A stretch of 64,000 nucleotides of DNA from Durusdinium trenchii (GCA_963970005.1 CAXAMN010003936.1:156710-220709), one strand, 5' to 3'. Positions 32,548 to 46,652 are shown, counted from the first letter of the stretch. Notes: a model not told the origin generated them from the letters alone. Numbers and translations are program-made.

Positions 32548-34247
32548 TGTGCTCCTTGAAGAGGCAATGACTCGATCCAAAACTGACAAATCCAAGATCA
32601 GCCAGGCCTTTTCAGCCAACAAATTGGTCATCGAAGAGCATCGAAGCCGAAAGAGAGGGAAGTCCTCCACATGGCTACGACCACAGAATAGAAACAGAAA
32701 CTGGTAGACTAGCTCTCACAAGGGAATTCATCTTCGACACCTGGCAGTTTCCATCTTTGTTTATATGACAGGTGTTGCATCCAAACCCACTGAGAAGAGA
32801 CAAAAAGAATCAAAAGCACCAAAAAGTCCATGACGATGCCATGACAATGTCTCGTGCCTAAAGATTCAAGAAATCCCTTATAGTACCGTGATCTATGCAA
32901 TGCCTCGATTTGATCGGCAAAAAAAGCGGGTCCACAAGGCTCTCGGACAGCACTTGCACTTCGTACTTTGCTTGTCTGTAGGCTTGAATGCCTGAGCTTG
33001 GGCAGCAGTCATTCCGAACAACCTGGATCGGCGGCCAAATAAGTGTCTCAGAATGTGATGAATGGGATGCCGGATAGCAACTCAAAATCTCAAATCAAAG
33101 TTGGCTGTTGGTGATATGTGGAATTCCGGGTGTCAAAAACACTTGATGGTACCTAGATGTACCTAGGACAAGCAGAAATCCGCCACCTTTTGACCGCTGA
33201 ACTTGTGGCTGCGCAAGGCCCCGAACGTTCTCTGCACCCATCAATGTCAGTGGGGTCCAGATCTGGCGCATTCAGAGCCAGGCCGCGGCTTGCAGGGGTC
33301 AAAACTGGTCTGGAGTCTAAACTGTCTTGAGTCCAGACTAGACTAGAGTAACTAGGCACTGGTCTACATTGAACACCCTTAAGAGAAGCTGCAGTCCATG
33401 TGATGAGCCTAAGCACCTGGGTGAATGGGGATGTCTGTAGGCTGAAAAGGAACCATGTGCCGTTGTAGTGGAGTAGTGGAGGATAGTGAAGGCAAATAAA
33501 ATGTTTCTTTGAGTATCTGGATCTGTCTGGATTCTGGATCCTCCAAGCATGCCACTGGTCGTCGCGTCAGCCACTTCTTGGCCATCTCTGTAGTGAGAAA
33601 GCACCCAGTATTGTACATGCATAGCTGCATAACATTACACAACTACGCAAAATGATCCAAAGCCTCATGCAAATTCCTGAGCGATATATGTCACTCATCT
33701 CATATGTCATAGGTGGCACCGGAATATCTAACTTCCCACACCTTCCACCTTTTCCTTCAGCAAGTAGGAATACTTCCGGAACCTCAGCGGTCACGCTCGG
33801 TCAAGTGTGGCACAGTGATGCAAATCAAAACCCCAACATCCATGGCTTGGCAGAACATCAGCACGATAGGGCCACACAACACCTGCCCGCCTCTGGGGAA
33901 AAGAAAGGCATTGAAAGCACTAGGAGCTGCACTGATTCAAGATCTGCTGTGGCCCCCGAGTGCATACGTCCACCACCTGCTGCGTGGTGACACACGCCAT
34001 GGCCAGCCTCAGTGCCACTGGTGTTCGTTCCATGCGACGAGGAGGCCGAAGCTGGATTCAGTTCCATGTGAGTCATTCCCAAAGGACCCCATTTCAACTT
34101 GGGCGGGGCTCTATAGAATATCCAAGGATGAACATGTATATAGTATCCAATATGGTCAGCGTCCACGCCAGTCTCTTTGGCATCACACGTCTGTGACTTC
34201 TGTGGCATCCACCTCGTGTCTTTCGGTTAGGACATGGCAGGCCATCT

Positions 34248-34270
34248 GACGGCCGCCTAAGGCGGCCGTC
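34248..34270. repeat. Perfect 11-base GC-rich palindrome
   Basis: GACGGCCGCCT, one spacer base, AGGCGGCCGTC. A stable hairpin in an intron; function unknown. Confidence 0.85.
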
Positions 34271-36916
34271 TAAGCGGCTCTTTTGCTATGTACAGGGCGC
34301 TGGCATTTCCAAAATCGTTTGGTCGGCCGTGGAGGTGACGCCTTTCCCTCGCCACAATCCCAGGATTCTCCCGGGAAGCACCACCAAGGGAAGCACCGGA
34401 GCCTATGGGTTGCAGTTTCCCTAGCGTTGTGTTGGCGAGTCTCCCACTTGGAGACAAGCCATTGATTGTCCATCTGCCCACCCAGTGTATGAAGGAGCAT
34501 CAACTCAACCAATAAACATGAATTTAGTACACAGTAATTGAGTGTTTTGCGAAAGTCTTGTGAACAGGCTTCCGTGGACAGGAGTGAGGTGAGAACCTAC
34601 TGACACACACAACTCTTTGTCTTTGGACCTGCCGGCGCAGCTGCTGGCGCCGGCGCAGCAGCCTTCTCCTCCCTGAGGTGCGAGAGAGGTCCACGTATCG
34701 TCGGACATAGTAGTTGGACTCAAGATGGGAGATGTCTTGAAATGTATTGTTCTCGTTTGCATTTGGACGTGTTGTCGATGTGTTTGCCCTGCTGCCAAGT
34801 GGTTGCCTGGGAGTGGAAGCCATGTGGATGGCTGGGAAGGTCGGTGGAGGTGCAGGACCAAGTTTGAACAGTCTGCTTTGTCCCGGGTCTGCTTCGACTA
34901 ATCCTCATGGAGGCTGTTGTTCCAAACTACGTCACCGGCCTATAGAACCCCAAGACTATCACTTGCAACAGGCTTCCCACAGTGTCAGCATGTCATCAAA
35001 TAGCACTGCCACCGAGAAGCTCCTTTTCATCTTTGGTCCTTGGTGCTCAATCCATGTGAGCGTCTGCCAGAACGTCTTGTACAGCAAAGGGCGTGATTCA
35101 ATCCAATCGCTGAGGGAGTTAGCCAAAGTCCTAAAACTCAAGACCGCTCTTTACTATATAAACTGATCATTGCCCGGTTTGGGGGTTGCTCATGTGGCTG
35201 CTTTGAGAACATCGCCACGCCGTCACTGGTTCTGCTGCGCTCTCACGAACGAATCAGCACACCCGGTGGTCCCATTCACGGTTCGTCTCTTTGAAGATCT
35301 TCGATCGTTGGTGGCAAACTCGGTGGCCAAACTTCTCCAGAAAACCCACGCCTATGAGATCCATGAGCCCGAGACCCTGGCCACAACCCCACCAAGACCA
35401 AGGCCCCGGCCCTCCAGCATCCTTGGGCAGAGCCAGGCTAGGCAAGACAGCCAGGCTACTGTATGTCAGGCCAAACCATTTAAAGGACTACCAGGATTTC
35501 CCGAGCGGACATGAGTGGAATGGGGTGGACCAGCTCTTTGGATCGTGAGGAACGTGGCCACTCCATGACCAAGGCTTGGAGGTTCGAGGGCCCAAGGTTG
35601 GGGCTGCAGTGTGGCCAACTTCTTGGACCATGTTTGGCTAAAAGCTTGACCGTCCTCCAACAACACCGATCTTGAGATCCTGCAAGGGAAGCTGTGAATT
35701 CTGCTGTCCACTGCTGTCCGAGCAATTCATGTGCCAATCCGAGGTGTCCTTCTGAAAAAAAAGCTTGCTCGTAGGAACATGGAGGAAATCCGACCGTGAC
35801 GAACCTTCTTCAGGTTCTTTGACCTCTTTGGACAGAACAATGGATAAATGATGATAAATGGTATATGTTTTAATGACCCAACCGATGAACCCATCTTACT
35901 TGACAGGGGGCTACTTTGACAACCAACTGCATTCTTAGGTTGCAAACATCTTGGACATTGACCATCTCTCTTTGATATGCATCTGCGATCCAACAACTTT
36001 TGGAGCCAAGCCAATCGAAATCCAAGCCAGTCGACGAGGTCGACATGTCATCGGTCTTGCCGTCCCCGTGATGAGATGATGAGATGATGTCAGCCATAGA
36101 CATGGTGTCAAGATGGTCCATATCTTCTTCGATGGTCTATGATGTCAACAAAAAACTGCTCAGAAAAATGGTGTCAATATGTGTCAAAACTAACCTGGAA
36201 ACACGCTTCGGTCACTCCACGGGTTCCGCGAGGAAGAGTCTCAAAAAGAAACACCTGCATGGCGTCTCGCATCAAACGGATCCAACTTGGGCTGCTGGGG
36301 TCGGTCGGCCTGCGGGGTATCATTGATTTGTCTGTCTTTCATTGGTGGGCATCACATGGACAATGCCAGGGCGCAGGACTTGCCGCCGGCTCCTCACCGC
36401 AAGAGGAAAGCCATGACAACTGATGCAAACCAGCTGAGGGTGAAACGTCAGGTTGAGGGTAAGCCGAGATGAAAAACTCATACACCCCAATGGGAACATA
36501 GCATCCTCAAACTGATAGAAATTGCGCTCATCTTCCCATCCACGCAGAGGAAACTTGTTGTGCTGCTGTTTCTTTGGACCATTTCAGACCTGCTCATACC
36601 GACCTTTATCCCGGCTGTCCTCAGCTGCAGCTCCGCTTGTCTCGCCGGCCTCGGTAAAGGGCTGAGCACACAAAACCCGTTAAGGCCAGCTCTGGGCAAC
36701 AGCCAGACATATACCAATGATGCCCCCCAAAAAGGGGGGGGAAGTGTGACCAACAGAATGTCATCTCAGCCATTTCATATCTCAAAAGGAGTTCTGAAGA
36801 GGTCCCACAAAGTTGGCCTTTGGGGAAAAATTGCGAGGGCTTACCTAGCCGAGGACCTAGCCCTAGGGCTCCAACTACTACTCTTTTCAAAGGTGAGAAA
36901 ATTGAAAAGGTGTTAT

Positions 36917-36938
36917 AGAGAGAGAGAGAGAGAGAAAT
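36917..36938. repeat. (GA)n microsatellite
   Basis: About ten GA units. Confidence 0.85.
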
Positions 36939-38387
36939 AGATTAATGATAGATTCATTTTGTGGCCTAACAGCCTAAGTAGACCTTCTGATCTGAGTAAA
37001 CACCAGAAGTCACTCGGTCAGGCTGCATTGGGCAGGTGGTGCTTTGTCCCTCACAGGTGGTTTTGGGGCCGGGACCCATAGGGAACACATGTTTGAACAT
37101 TTGAAGGGCCACCGTGGGAGTTCTTTTTTTTATGTCTCGTGTCGCCGAAGGCGACTGACCTCCTTCGAAATGCGCACGTGCGGACTTCGTGGACACGCGA
37201 ACTCGTGCTGCTGGGACACACCAGCAGGCTCCTGATCGCAGCCGAGTTGGGTGAGGCGATACTAAACAGGTTACTCACACCATGACGGCTGCTATTGGTC
37301 CCTTGTTCTGAACAGTGATGCCTGGGTTGCCTATGTTCCACTTTGATTCATGATTGGAGGGAGTGTGAACCTCCACCTTGAGATGTCCGAATCTTGAGGA
37401 ACATCGTTCAGAGTCCTCGGCAAACTCTACTTTCTTCTCTTTGTCCTTGGCACAAGGTGTCTGGACAGCAGCCACAGCAGTCCGCATTTCAACGCACGCT
37501 TGTTTCTTTGTCCATGCAGTTCTCTGGCACCAGTCTGTCACCCAATCCAACTCGTGCTTCCCGTTCCCTCTCTCCACTACGTGCCGCTGGGCAGCGCCAG
37601 CGGTGTGCAAAGAATCCCCATCACTGCGCACATCCTCCGGCGCCACACCGCCCTCCGCCAGCGCCGGCGCCGCCGAGGCGCCCGACGTGCGGTCAGCGAC
37701 CGTGTCGGTGGGCGGCTCGTCGGGGTGAGCTGCGGTGGTGCCGGTGCCCGCACCACGCACCGGCGCCGTGCCCGTGCGCCAGGACTCCTCAGTGCCTTTG
37801 TCGGCCATGGTCGTGGTGGGGTCGGTGCCGTCTTCCGGCAGCTCGGTGCTATCGGCAGGCATGGGGCCATCTTCTGGCCCCTCACCGCCAGCACCGGGCC
37901 TCGGCTTTCTGAGAGGAATTTCGGCGTCAACTGGTCTCAAACAGAAATATATACACGCCGTGTGCATCCATTAGCCAGTTGCGCACCGCATGCGTGTTTC
38001 TTGGACAAGCCAGTCAGGTCATGTCAGGTTCACCAAGTGCCACATCCTTAAGTCATTGATAAAAGATCATGCCCACTCAATAAATTTGATGACCTCAAAT
38101 AAAACAATAGGATGTCATATAGTTTGATGTCAAAGGATGCCATAGTCTGATGGTCGTATGACCTATGGTATTCCACAACACTGCGGAGCCTATGATATCC
38201 ACATCACTGCGGCACTTGCCCCTTCTCCTCACGTCCCAAGGCACGGGGCTTCAGCAGGAGCTTCCTCGCCTGCTGCGGCACCCCACGCAGCTGCCCTGGA
38301 GGTGTAGGGCTGCTCTGAGCTGGGCCCCTGCGAAGGACAAGGCATTTGTTCCCGAGAACTTATTGAGTTGACGTTTTTGAATGTATT

Positions 38388-38423
38388 GGACTCTCTCTCT
38401 CTCTCTCTCGCTCTCTCACTCTG

Positions 38424-38460
<37 letters not shown>

Positions 38461-38462
38461 GC
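38388..38462. repeat. (CT)n microsatellite with interruptions
   Basis: About 35 pyrimidine dinucleotide units broken by GCTCTC and ACTCT variants. Confidence 0.9.
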
Positions 38463-39198
38463 AGAGTCTAGCTGTCTCACAGCCGTGCCGCAGACCCCAC
38501 AGGGACAGTCTGATGGATTAAGCTGCACTCTCACTTGGCTAACGCAGGTCGCACAAACCAAAGTGTTTAGCGTAGTTCAATAATAGTGTTTGGGGTCGCT
38601 TGCAGTAGTGCTTGCCCCAGGTGCTTTTCACCTAGCTCGCAGCTCGGAGGGCCCTCAGTGAGTGAGCTGGATGGTGGGGATGCCCAGCTTTCACGACCAA
38701 CCGCGCCTCGTGCTGAGTAGATTGAGGGGCGCCCTGGCAGGTACAAGCGTTTCACCACTGAATTTAGGAAACAACAAAAGTGCTGTCAATCGGAAACCCT
38801 CTGGTTCCATCTTGTTGACCCTGTTGGTTTGATTGGCCATGTTTGTTTGAGCTCGGATCCACTCCTAGCTCGTTTGGTCTAACTTTAATTTCAGTCACCT
38901 TCACTGCTGCGCTTGAGGGTGGGCTCGGCACTTCAACATCACCCACTTCGCAGGGGACATCAGCATCAATCAAGCTCCACGCCAAACATTGTTCAGAGGC
39001 CACGGCCACGACACCGACATACTCACCCATTGCTTGGATCCAGGATCTCCCATCCACAAACTCCGTTCCATCTCGGTCAACATGGCTGGGGCTCCCCCCT
39101 CGCCAGCTCCAAGGTCGGATTGCTGGTGCCGTAGAGCGCATGTCCCCGGCTCCTGCGAAGTCGCGTGCCGTGACGGAGTCCAAAGCCAGGAAGGCCAC

Positions 39199-39257
39199 TT
39201 CTAGAGTAGCTTCTTGTTCCTAGTAGTAATGCCCGTAGCTTCTTGCTACTAGTAGCG
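39199..39257. repeat. Dispersed repeat family, copy 3
   Basis: TAGAGTAGCTTCTTGTTCCT, AGTAGTAATGCC, then GTAGCTTCTTGCTACTAGTA and GCGATGC. Confidence 0.65.
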
Positions 39258-40016
39258 ATGCACTTGTTCCCAGCACTGATTCCCCCCAAGAGAATGAATG
39301 TCTGATGATGAGCCTCCAACTGGTGCGTTATTCAAAGATCCCGTGAGGAGGATGCTCCCCCAAATCCTAGGATGCGACATGATGCTTTCCTTGCTCACCT
39401 AGACTCAAGATCTCAGCCAGCCCCGTGGGTGTGATTTCTCTGTACCTCGCTCCCACACCTTCGGTAGTCCCCACGAGGCATACCAGGAGGTTGCATTGGC
39501 CTGGAGTTGCAGCTCGTCATGAGGACGCGACGGGTGTTCGGACTGTCACACGAAACTCCATAGGGAACAGTCCCAACATGCAACCGAACACAACTCAATG
39601 ATCACTGGCCAATGCTTGGTCACTTTAAAAGTGTTGCTATGTACTATATATGTATTCCTGTATTCCTGTATCTTGGAGTCATGGGCTCTTCTCGACAAGG
39701 CAGACCTCATCCAGTCCCGTAGCTTCTTAGATTCTACCATGCGGTCTCTCAACGGCTCTCAAATGAGAATGAGTCCTCAATGCCCAAATGCCCATCCCAA
39801 ACAGGTTCTGAAGAACATGGCCACCTCCATGTTCCTCTGTTCTGTTCCACTTCCACTTTGCTTGGTTTTGGCCTCTGCATGGAGCGCCGGTTCATCGGTG
39901 GGCTCCGGTAGGCCTGAAGCAGGTAGCGAGAGCGGTAGAGAAAGAACAGCAGTCGAGTCTTCTTCTAGTGTATTGCTGGGTTCATGACTCTCAGATGACT
40001 TAATCCCAGAGTCTTC

Positions 40017-40110
40017 TTACCATGCTCCTAGTAGTAAGGCCAGGAGGTGCGTTCGTAGCGTCCGATCGCTCCTAGTAGCGATGCCAGGAGCCCCTAGTAG
40101 CTTCTAGTTA
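40017..40110. repeat. Dispersed repeat family, diverged copy 4
   Basis: Three degenerate units built on CTCCTAGTAGYRATGCCAGG and CCCTAGTAGCTTCTAG. Confidence 0.5.
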
Positions 40111-42199
40111 GTGTATATAGCTTGACCGGAGATCATGTCAGCATGACTCTGGGATTGACAAACCTTCGAAGTCTTCACCCCCTCTAGCCGACCGATGATC
40201 GGTGGGATAAACATTCTGTAGAATGGCAAAAGAGCAAAGAGACCATCTTCCAAAAGTGCTTGGACGGCCTGCATCGGCGGAGGACTTGCATACCAATCCG
40301 GATACCATTGCTGCTGCTGCTGAAAGGCTTCGGCCGCTGTAGCCGCTTGGGCCTGGGCCTCCTCTGGAAGCATCTCCGGGATCTGACCGCCAAAGAAGTC
40401 GCCTTTACCGGGCCACTTGCCGAAGGCCTGATGCACCGCCAGTTTCCACGTTGAACGATAAATGAGTTCAAGAATATCTCAACATCAAGAATAGTTCAAC
40501 TGTCCAGTTGAATCTCGAAATGTCCGAGAATCGCTCGCGCCTTGCCCTTTCCGCCGCCATAGCCTTTCCCTTTGAAGTCTGGAGGTCCTTTTCCTGAGCC
40601 ATAGCGCGTTCTGTCATGTTCTGCCCCCAAACCAAGGCGTGCTGCTTGGCCATGTCATGCCCGTAAGTGCAAGCCAGCATCCCATCATGGACCGCCGCTG
40701 TGCAGTACCTGCGTTGTGTAGCGACTGAGCATCTCCAAACAACAAAACTTCGATTCGTAATACTCATACTCATAGGACCTTTTATCAAAAAGATACCTGC
40801 CACAAGCCCTTGCTCGCCCCATTCCTTTGCAAGGCCAAAGGAATCAATGTGATCCAACTGCTGTCCACAACGCCAGCCTGGATCACCCTTGAAGCCGCCC
40901 TTCCCATGGCCCTTCAGGTCGCCCTTGTCGCCCTTCACATGCTCGCCCTTCGAACCGGGACGCATCTGCTGCAAGTCAGCAGCCACCTTTAACCAGGCAA
41001 ACAAGCGAAGCGGCGACTCTTACTCCACTGTGACCGGGTGGAGAACCCCAAATCTACCCTTGGCTCACCGTATTGGAGCTGCCAAAGCTAGCTTCGCCTG
41101 CCTCTTACAAGTTTGGATGCCCTCTGCACACAGATGCTAGTTCCCTCCAAGTGTTCAAGATTCAGGCTGCAATGCGCCTGAATGCATCCTACAGCATCAT
41201 CATGTCCAATCCTCGTCCTCCAAAACAATATGAGCCAAACAGGGTCATCTTCACCATCACCAAAAGTCCGCTCATCTTCGATCCTCGGCCTGGCTTTGCT
41301 GGTCCTTCAGCTGCCTCAAACGGCTCACCTGCTTTGCCAGGCCCGGATCCACCAGCTCTGAGGCCGCCTCACCACCCTCAGCACCTGCGAGATGGGCAGT
41401 GGAGGGGGTAGAGGGGAATCATGAGAGATGACTCAAGTGACTGCAACATGAATAGCATAAATTATTGACGAGCTTTCGAACATGGTTCTTGGATAGATTT
41501 AATGTGCATTGCACATTGACCCTGCTTTGGTGGGGGGACCCCACCAACCCGCATGCGTTAGAACAACGGGCCGGTACTTCGGATATATATAAATATATAT
41601 ATATATAGAGTGCATCAGATTCGGATAGGCCTTCAGGGGGGAAGAAACTCTGATTCTGATTTTGGCCCCTTTGGCTGGCTCCAACGATGCTTGAGGACTT
41701 ACCAGGGCAAAAATTCCGGCAAAGGTCGGCAAAGCCTGGTGCTTGCCCATGCCTCAGCCATGCCAGGCCAGGGCTATCCAGGTGAGGCTGCCAAAACAAC
41801 ACAGGGTGCTCTCAGTAGCTTGATAGCACAACACCACAATGATTAGCAGCAGCAACTGCCAAATAACCCAGAGGCAATATCGATTCCCCTCCACTGGGAG
41901 CCCCAGACCGAACCCCAAACCACACTACAATCTGTGACAAGGAATGGATGAGGGGCCAAAAGAATAAGAATAGCCTCAAAAAAATGGTTCGACGGTGGTC
42001 ACAGAGCGAGAAATGAACAGGAAAAAGAGACCAGGGAAAGGACAACAGCAGCAGGGCGCCCGACAGGAGGATCTGACAGCCCCCACGCAGAGCAAACCAA
42101 AGCACCAAAAAAGACAACAAAAGAGAACGAAGGATAGAAATGTTGGACACGGCAAAGGTGAGCTCTATCATCCACCAGAGGACAAAAACCAAAAAACTG

Positions 42200-42600
42200 A
42201 GAGACTTTGGCGACGGCGTGCAATATTCAATATTTGGTGTGGATATGCGATGGGTGACCTCTAAAACAGGCCCAGTACAGATTTCGTGGTGCTGGAGGGG
42301 GGTTGCCAACTACAAAGGCCACCAGACTCAGAAGTTCTTCAGAAGGCATTAAAATAGATCATCATCGAAAACTACACTACACATCCTATGGCCCCGTCAA
42401 TGAAAGGCTCATCCACCACAGGACAATGAAAGGATGCTTGCAACACAAAATCCACAAGGTTTAGGCGAGTGCGTGCAATATGTTGTGTGAACATGCGATG
42501 GGTGAGCGGCTCAAGGCACCACCAAATAGATCACCATCGAGAACTACACACCCCATTGCCTCATCCATGAAGGGTACCCAGAAAGTGACACAAAAACCAA
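42200..42600. repeat. Diverged duplicated unit
   Basis: CGTGCAATATT plus GATGGGTGACC near 42216-42260 recurs as CGTGCAATATGTTG plus GATGGGTGAGC near 42472-42505. AGATCATCATCGAAAACTAC (42355) recurs as AGATCACCATCGAGAACTAC (42529). Confidence 0.6.
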
Positions 42601-43982
42601 GGCAACCGTTCAACCGAGTAGTTTTCTGTTTTCGCAAACCTCGTGTTTGTGACCAATGGACCACGAGGCCAGCGGACCAGGGGACCAATGGACTAGGGGA
42701 CCTACTCAGGATAATGTTTGTTTTTTGATCCGGTTCTTTGTTTCTTTTGATCTAGAATCTAAATGCCGCAAAGAATGGCCTTGGGGTCTCCTGTTGCAAG
42801 CATTCCCATTTCAAGCAGCAGCTTGCTGGTCCAAAGCTTCGCCCTTTCCAATGTGTGTTGAGGTGCTTCCACACATGACTCAGTTGCACCCCAAAACATG
42901 GAACACGCCAATCAGCCGCCCCAGCTAGATTCATTTGGGGATCCACTGACTAGTGGCTAACTCAATGGGGCAACCTGGGGCCCTGACAAAACTGCTTTCA
43001 TCTGCTCTGCTTGCTTGCTCAGGTCCGCCAACCTGAGGATGGGTTCGGGTCAAACACCTCCCTACAGCTTCACCAAGCTCACCGGTCGTGGATGTTCGCT
43101 GAAGCTGCGGTCGTGCTGTCGAAGTCATCCAGCTGAAGGGTGCAACTCATATTCTGACTCCACGAGTTGGAACCAAAAAAAACATTAACCTTGTTCCACC
43201 TGTTCTCGTTAAGTGGGGAGACCAATCCCCTCAAACAGATCAGTTCAAGGTCTACGGCCCATCTGCGCCGTTTAGGGCACCCGGCCGCGCTCGATGTTCC
43301 TCCCGCTGCTGCGCACGCTGCGCCGCCATTTGCGCCAACTTGGCGGCTCCAACTGGCGAGTCACTCCATCGCGGCCCCGAAGCCAGCAAAAAAGGGCCGG
43401 TGTTCATTGTAGCATGTTATAGTCTAAAGCTAAAGCCTGGCTAAATGGGACCCAAATGGGAAACTGGTCGTGTTTTGGATGGGCGCTCAGGATGCGCAAG
43501 CTTGCCCGAAAGGATTGCGTTCGCCGCGGCGAGCGGAGACTCGATCACAGGCCATCAGGGTTCCCACACCGAAGGCCTAAGCCTTCTGGTCTTGAAACAA
43601 ATGCCGATCACCGGCATGCGTCAGTTCCTATGGTGTCCTGATGATTCAGATGGACCAGTTGCCATGCGCAATGACACGAACGATTTGAAAGAATGGGACT
43701 TCCAACAGTGGTAAATAATCCAAAAGAGGCTCTATCCGCATACATGCAGCCCATTCTTGAAACCACATGTCGATGCATCATGATACATCATGATCCTCAG
43801 TGCGTGGCTGTGCTCATATGTGGTGCCGCACGCACCTTCTGTGGCCAATCCCTCCGGCGCCTTCCTCGGGCTCTTCCCCCGCAGGCCGGCGCTCAGCACC
43901 CTGAAGATCCAGTGTCACGGTGAGTGTCAGGGTGAGCGGCAAAGTCACCCCCAAATAGATGAAAAGCAAGCCAGAGAGGGGA

Positions 43983-44487
43983 GAGACAGACAGACACAGA
44001 CACAGACACAGACACAGACACAAACAGACACAGACAGACAGACGGACTGAGACAGATAGACAGACAGACAGACAGACAGCCAGACAGGCAGACAGGCAGA
44101 CAGGCAGACAGGCAGACAGGCAGACCAGACCAGACCAGACCCGACCAGACCCGACCGGACCCGACCGGACCAGACCAGACCAGACCAGACCAGACAGACC
44201 AGAACAGAACAGAACAGAACAGACCAGACCAGACCAGACCAGAACAGACAGACAGACACAGAGAGACCAGACACGGACAGACAGACACAGACAGACAGAC
44301 ACAGACAGACAGACACAGACAGACACAGACAGACAGACACAGACAGACAGACAGACAGACACAGACAGACAGACAGACAGACACAGACAGACAGACACAG
44401 ACAGACAGACACAGACAGACAGAGACAGACAGACAGAGACAGACAGACAGACAGAGACAGACAGACAGAGACAGACAGACAGAGACA
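43983..44487. repeat. CAGA/CAGACA microsatellite array, left part
   Basis: About 500 bases of CAGACA, CAGA, CCAGA and AACAGA variants running into the assembly gap. Long frames across it are artefacts. Confidence 0.95.
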
Positions 44488-44982
44488 NNNNNNNNNNNNN
44501 NNNNNNNNNNNNNNNNNNNNNNNNNNNNNNNNNNNNNNNNNNNNNNNNNNNNNNNNNNNNNNNNNNNNNNNNNNNNNNNNNNNNNNNNNNNNNNNNNNNN
44601 NNNNNNNNNNNNNNNNNNNNNNNNNNNNNNNNNNNNNNNNNNNNNNNNNNNNNNNNNNNNNNNNNNNNNNNNNNNNNNNNNNNNNNNNNNNNNNNNNNNN
44701 NNNNNNNNNNNNNNNNNNNNNNNNNNNNNNNNNNNNNNNNNNNNNNNNNNNNNNNNNNNNNNNNNNNNNNNNNNNNNNNNNNNNNNNNNNNNNNNNNNNN
44801 NNNNNNNNNNNNNNNNNNNNNNNNNNNNNNNNNNNNNNNNNNNNNNNNNNNNNNNNNNNNNNNNNNNNNNNNNNNNNNNNNNNNNNNNNNNNNNNNNNNN
44901 NNNNNNNNNNNNNNNNNNNNNNNNNNNNNNNNNNNNNNNNNNNNNNNNNNNNNNNNNNNNNNNNNNNNNNNNNNNNNNNNNN
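44488..44982. other. Assembly gap (495 N)
   Basis: Run of N inside the CAGA array; true array length unknown. Confidence 0.99.
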
Positions 44983-45334
44983 CAGACGACAGAGACAGAC
45001 GACAGAGAGACAGACGACAGAGAGACAGACGACAGAGAGACAGAGACAGACAGACAGAGACAGACAGACAGAGACAGACAGACAGAGACAGAGACAGACA
45101 GAGACAGAGACAGACAGAGACAGAGACAGACACAGACAGACAGACACAGACAGACAGACACAGACAGACAGACACAGACACAGACAGACACAGACAGACA
45201 GATACAGACAGACAGAGACAGACACAGACAGACACAGACAGACACAGACAGACAGAGACAGACAGAGACAGACAGAGACAGACAGACAGACAGAGACAGA
45301 CAGAGACAGACAGACAGACAGAGAGAGAGAGAGA
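44983..45334. repeat. CAGA/CAGAGA microsatellite array, right part
   Basis: Continuation of the array with CAGACGACAGAGA units at the gap edge, then CAGAGACAGA and CAGACA, ending in GAGAGAGA. Confidence 0.95.
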
Positions 45335-46049
45335 TGGAAAGAAATGACTATCCCCTCTCTAAAGCTTGCAGTTAAACCATGCCATATCAAATCTGCGGGC
45401 CGATTTTGGAGACCACTTGATAGGTGACGTTCAAAAGATCCACTAGCACAGGGCGGTGCTGAGCAAAGGTCGCAAAGGGGCCTGTCTTGAGGTCTTCACC
45501 TTCTGCAACCCTTGGGTTTTCACATTCAACCGTCAGCAAGGAGAGCTTGATAGAGAAGCTGTTCTTTCCCACCTTTGTCCCCTCTTTGGGCAGCGAACTG
45601 GGCGCGAGCTTGGCCAAGTCTCCTGAAGGAGACTATGTAAGTGTCATCGAATCAAGGATGCTCAGGCATGCCAGTAACTGTAGGTGTTATGTCGAGACTA
45701 TCACTAATACCATCCAATACCACTTGGGTGATGGATCAGTTTTGAGAACGATCTTCTGCTGAAACGAAACCCCCAAAAAACCACGCCCCAAATGGGTGTG
45801 CCCTCCACAACGCGGACACCCTGTCACTGCTTTTGCTGCACCATCCCAGTCCTGAGGTCGCCATTTTCGAAGGCCTGGGCGTTCAGCTGTTCCCGGCGAT
45901 ACAGGGCGAGTCCCAGTAGGTCGCCATTGAGTCCGATACAGTGTGAACGACGCCACAAACCATCAATTTTGGACAAAAAAGGGGGTGATGTGTTTTCTCC
46001 TTTGTTTGTGTTTTCTCTTTTTAAGCCCGCCCGTACTTGATTAAGTACG

Positions 46050-46071
46050 ATTAAGTAGGTGCCTACTTAAT
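46050..46071. repeat. Perfect 10-base palindrome ATTAAGTAGG
   Basis: ATTAAGTAGG, TG spacer, CCTACTTAAT. Surrounded by further TTAAGTA words from 46033 to 46080. Confidence 0.8.
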
Positions 46072-46652
46072 TAAGTAAGGGAGTAAGCTACCAGCTACTA
46101 AATTCTAGTATATAATTGGATGCAGGATTAGCTCATGCGTCTTCAAAGAAGCTGGGTTGTAGCTGAGGGCAGGAGATTCCTTGAAGAAGCGCTCGAACTA
46201 ATGATTTAGTTCCTAGATGTTCCTAGATTTTGTGGGAAATTCAACAAATCTAGGGTTGTATATATCACAATATCATCATTATATATCATGAATGTTTTTG
46301 CTGCTGCCCTGTCTTAGTGCTTGGAGGCTGGCAAGGGAGCCAGCCCAAGGCCAATCATCAGTGCAAACAATGTGACATGTGCAAACCCACCAGACTAGCA
46401 ATCCACCCACACACAGCCACTCATCTCACTACATGAGGCCATCCCATAGGATGTGAGCTTCCACAAGCAGGCATCCCGGAATCCCTACCAATGCATCAAA
46501 ATGCATCCCCGCAAACTCGATCTACTCGCCCGTCTCCACCATCCGCTATCAGAAGCAAATCTATCTAAAACCTCTACAAGCCCATGCAACATCCAACCCC
46601 CCAGAAGCCCAAACAGCTTCTGATGGCTCTTCTCACCCAGCTGCAAATGTCC

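Larger units (their letters stand above)
31062..46650 (-). other. Long intronic/unassigned stretch of the dynein gene with scattered coding-like pieces
   Basis: I found no recognisable dynein exon here. Coding-like minus-strand pieces include 45.9-45.8 kb (LALYRREQLNAQAFEN), 45.5-45.4 kb ([19 protein letters not shown]), 41.4-41.25 kb (LVDPGLAKQVSRLRQLKDQQ), 41.0-40.85 kb (Lys/Gly-rich), 40.4-40.2 kb (Gln-run then WYPDWYASPPPMQ), 39.2-38.8 kb and 37.9-37.5 kb (acidic, Pro/Thr-rich). Some may be missing dynein tail exons, others a different nested gene or chance frames. Simple repeats in this interval are listed separately. Confidence 0.4.

Noticed and set aside
43814..45390. Open frames of 450-480 codons on both strands
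   Set aside because: They are read through the CAGA array and the N gap and have no real protein composition.
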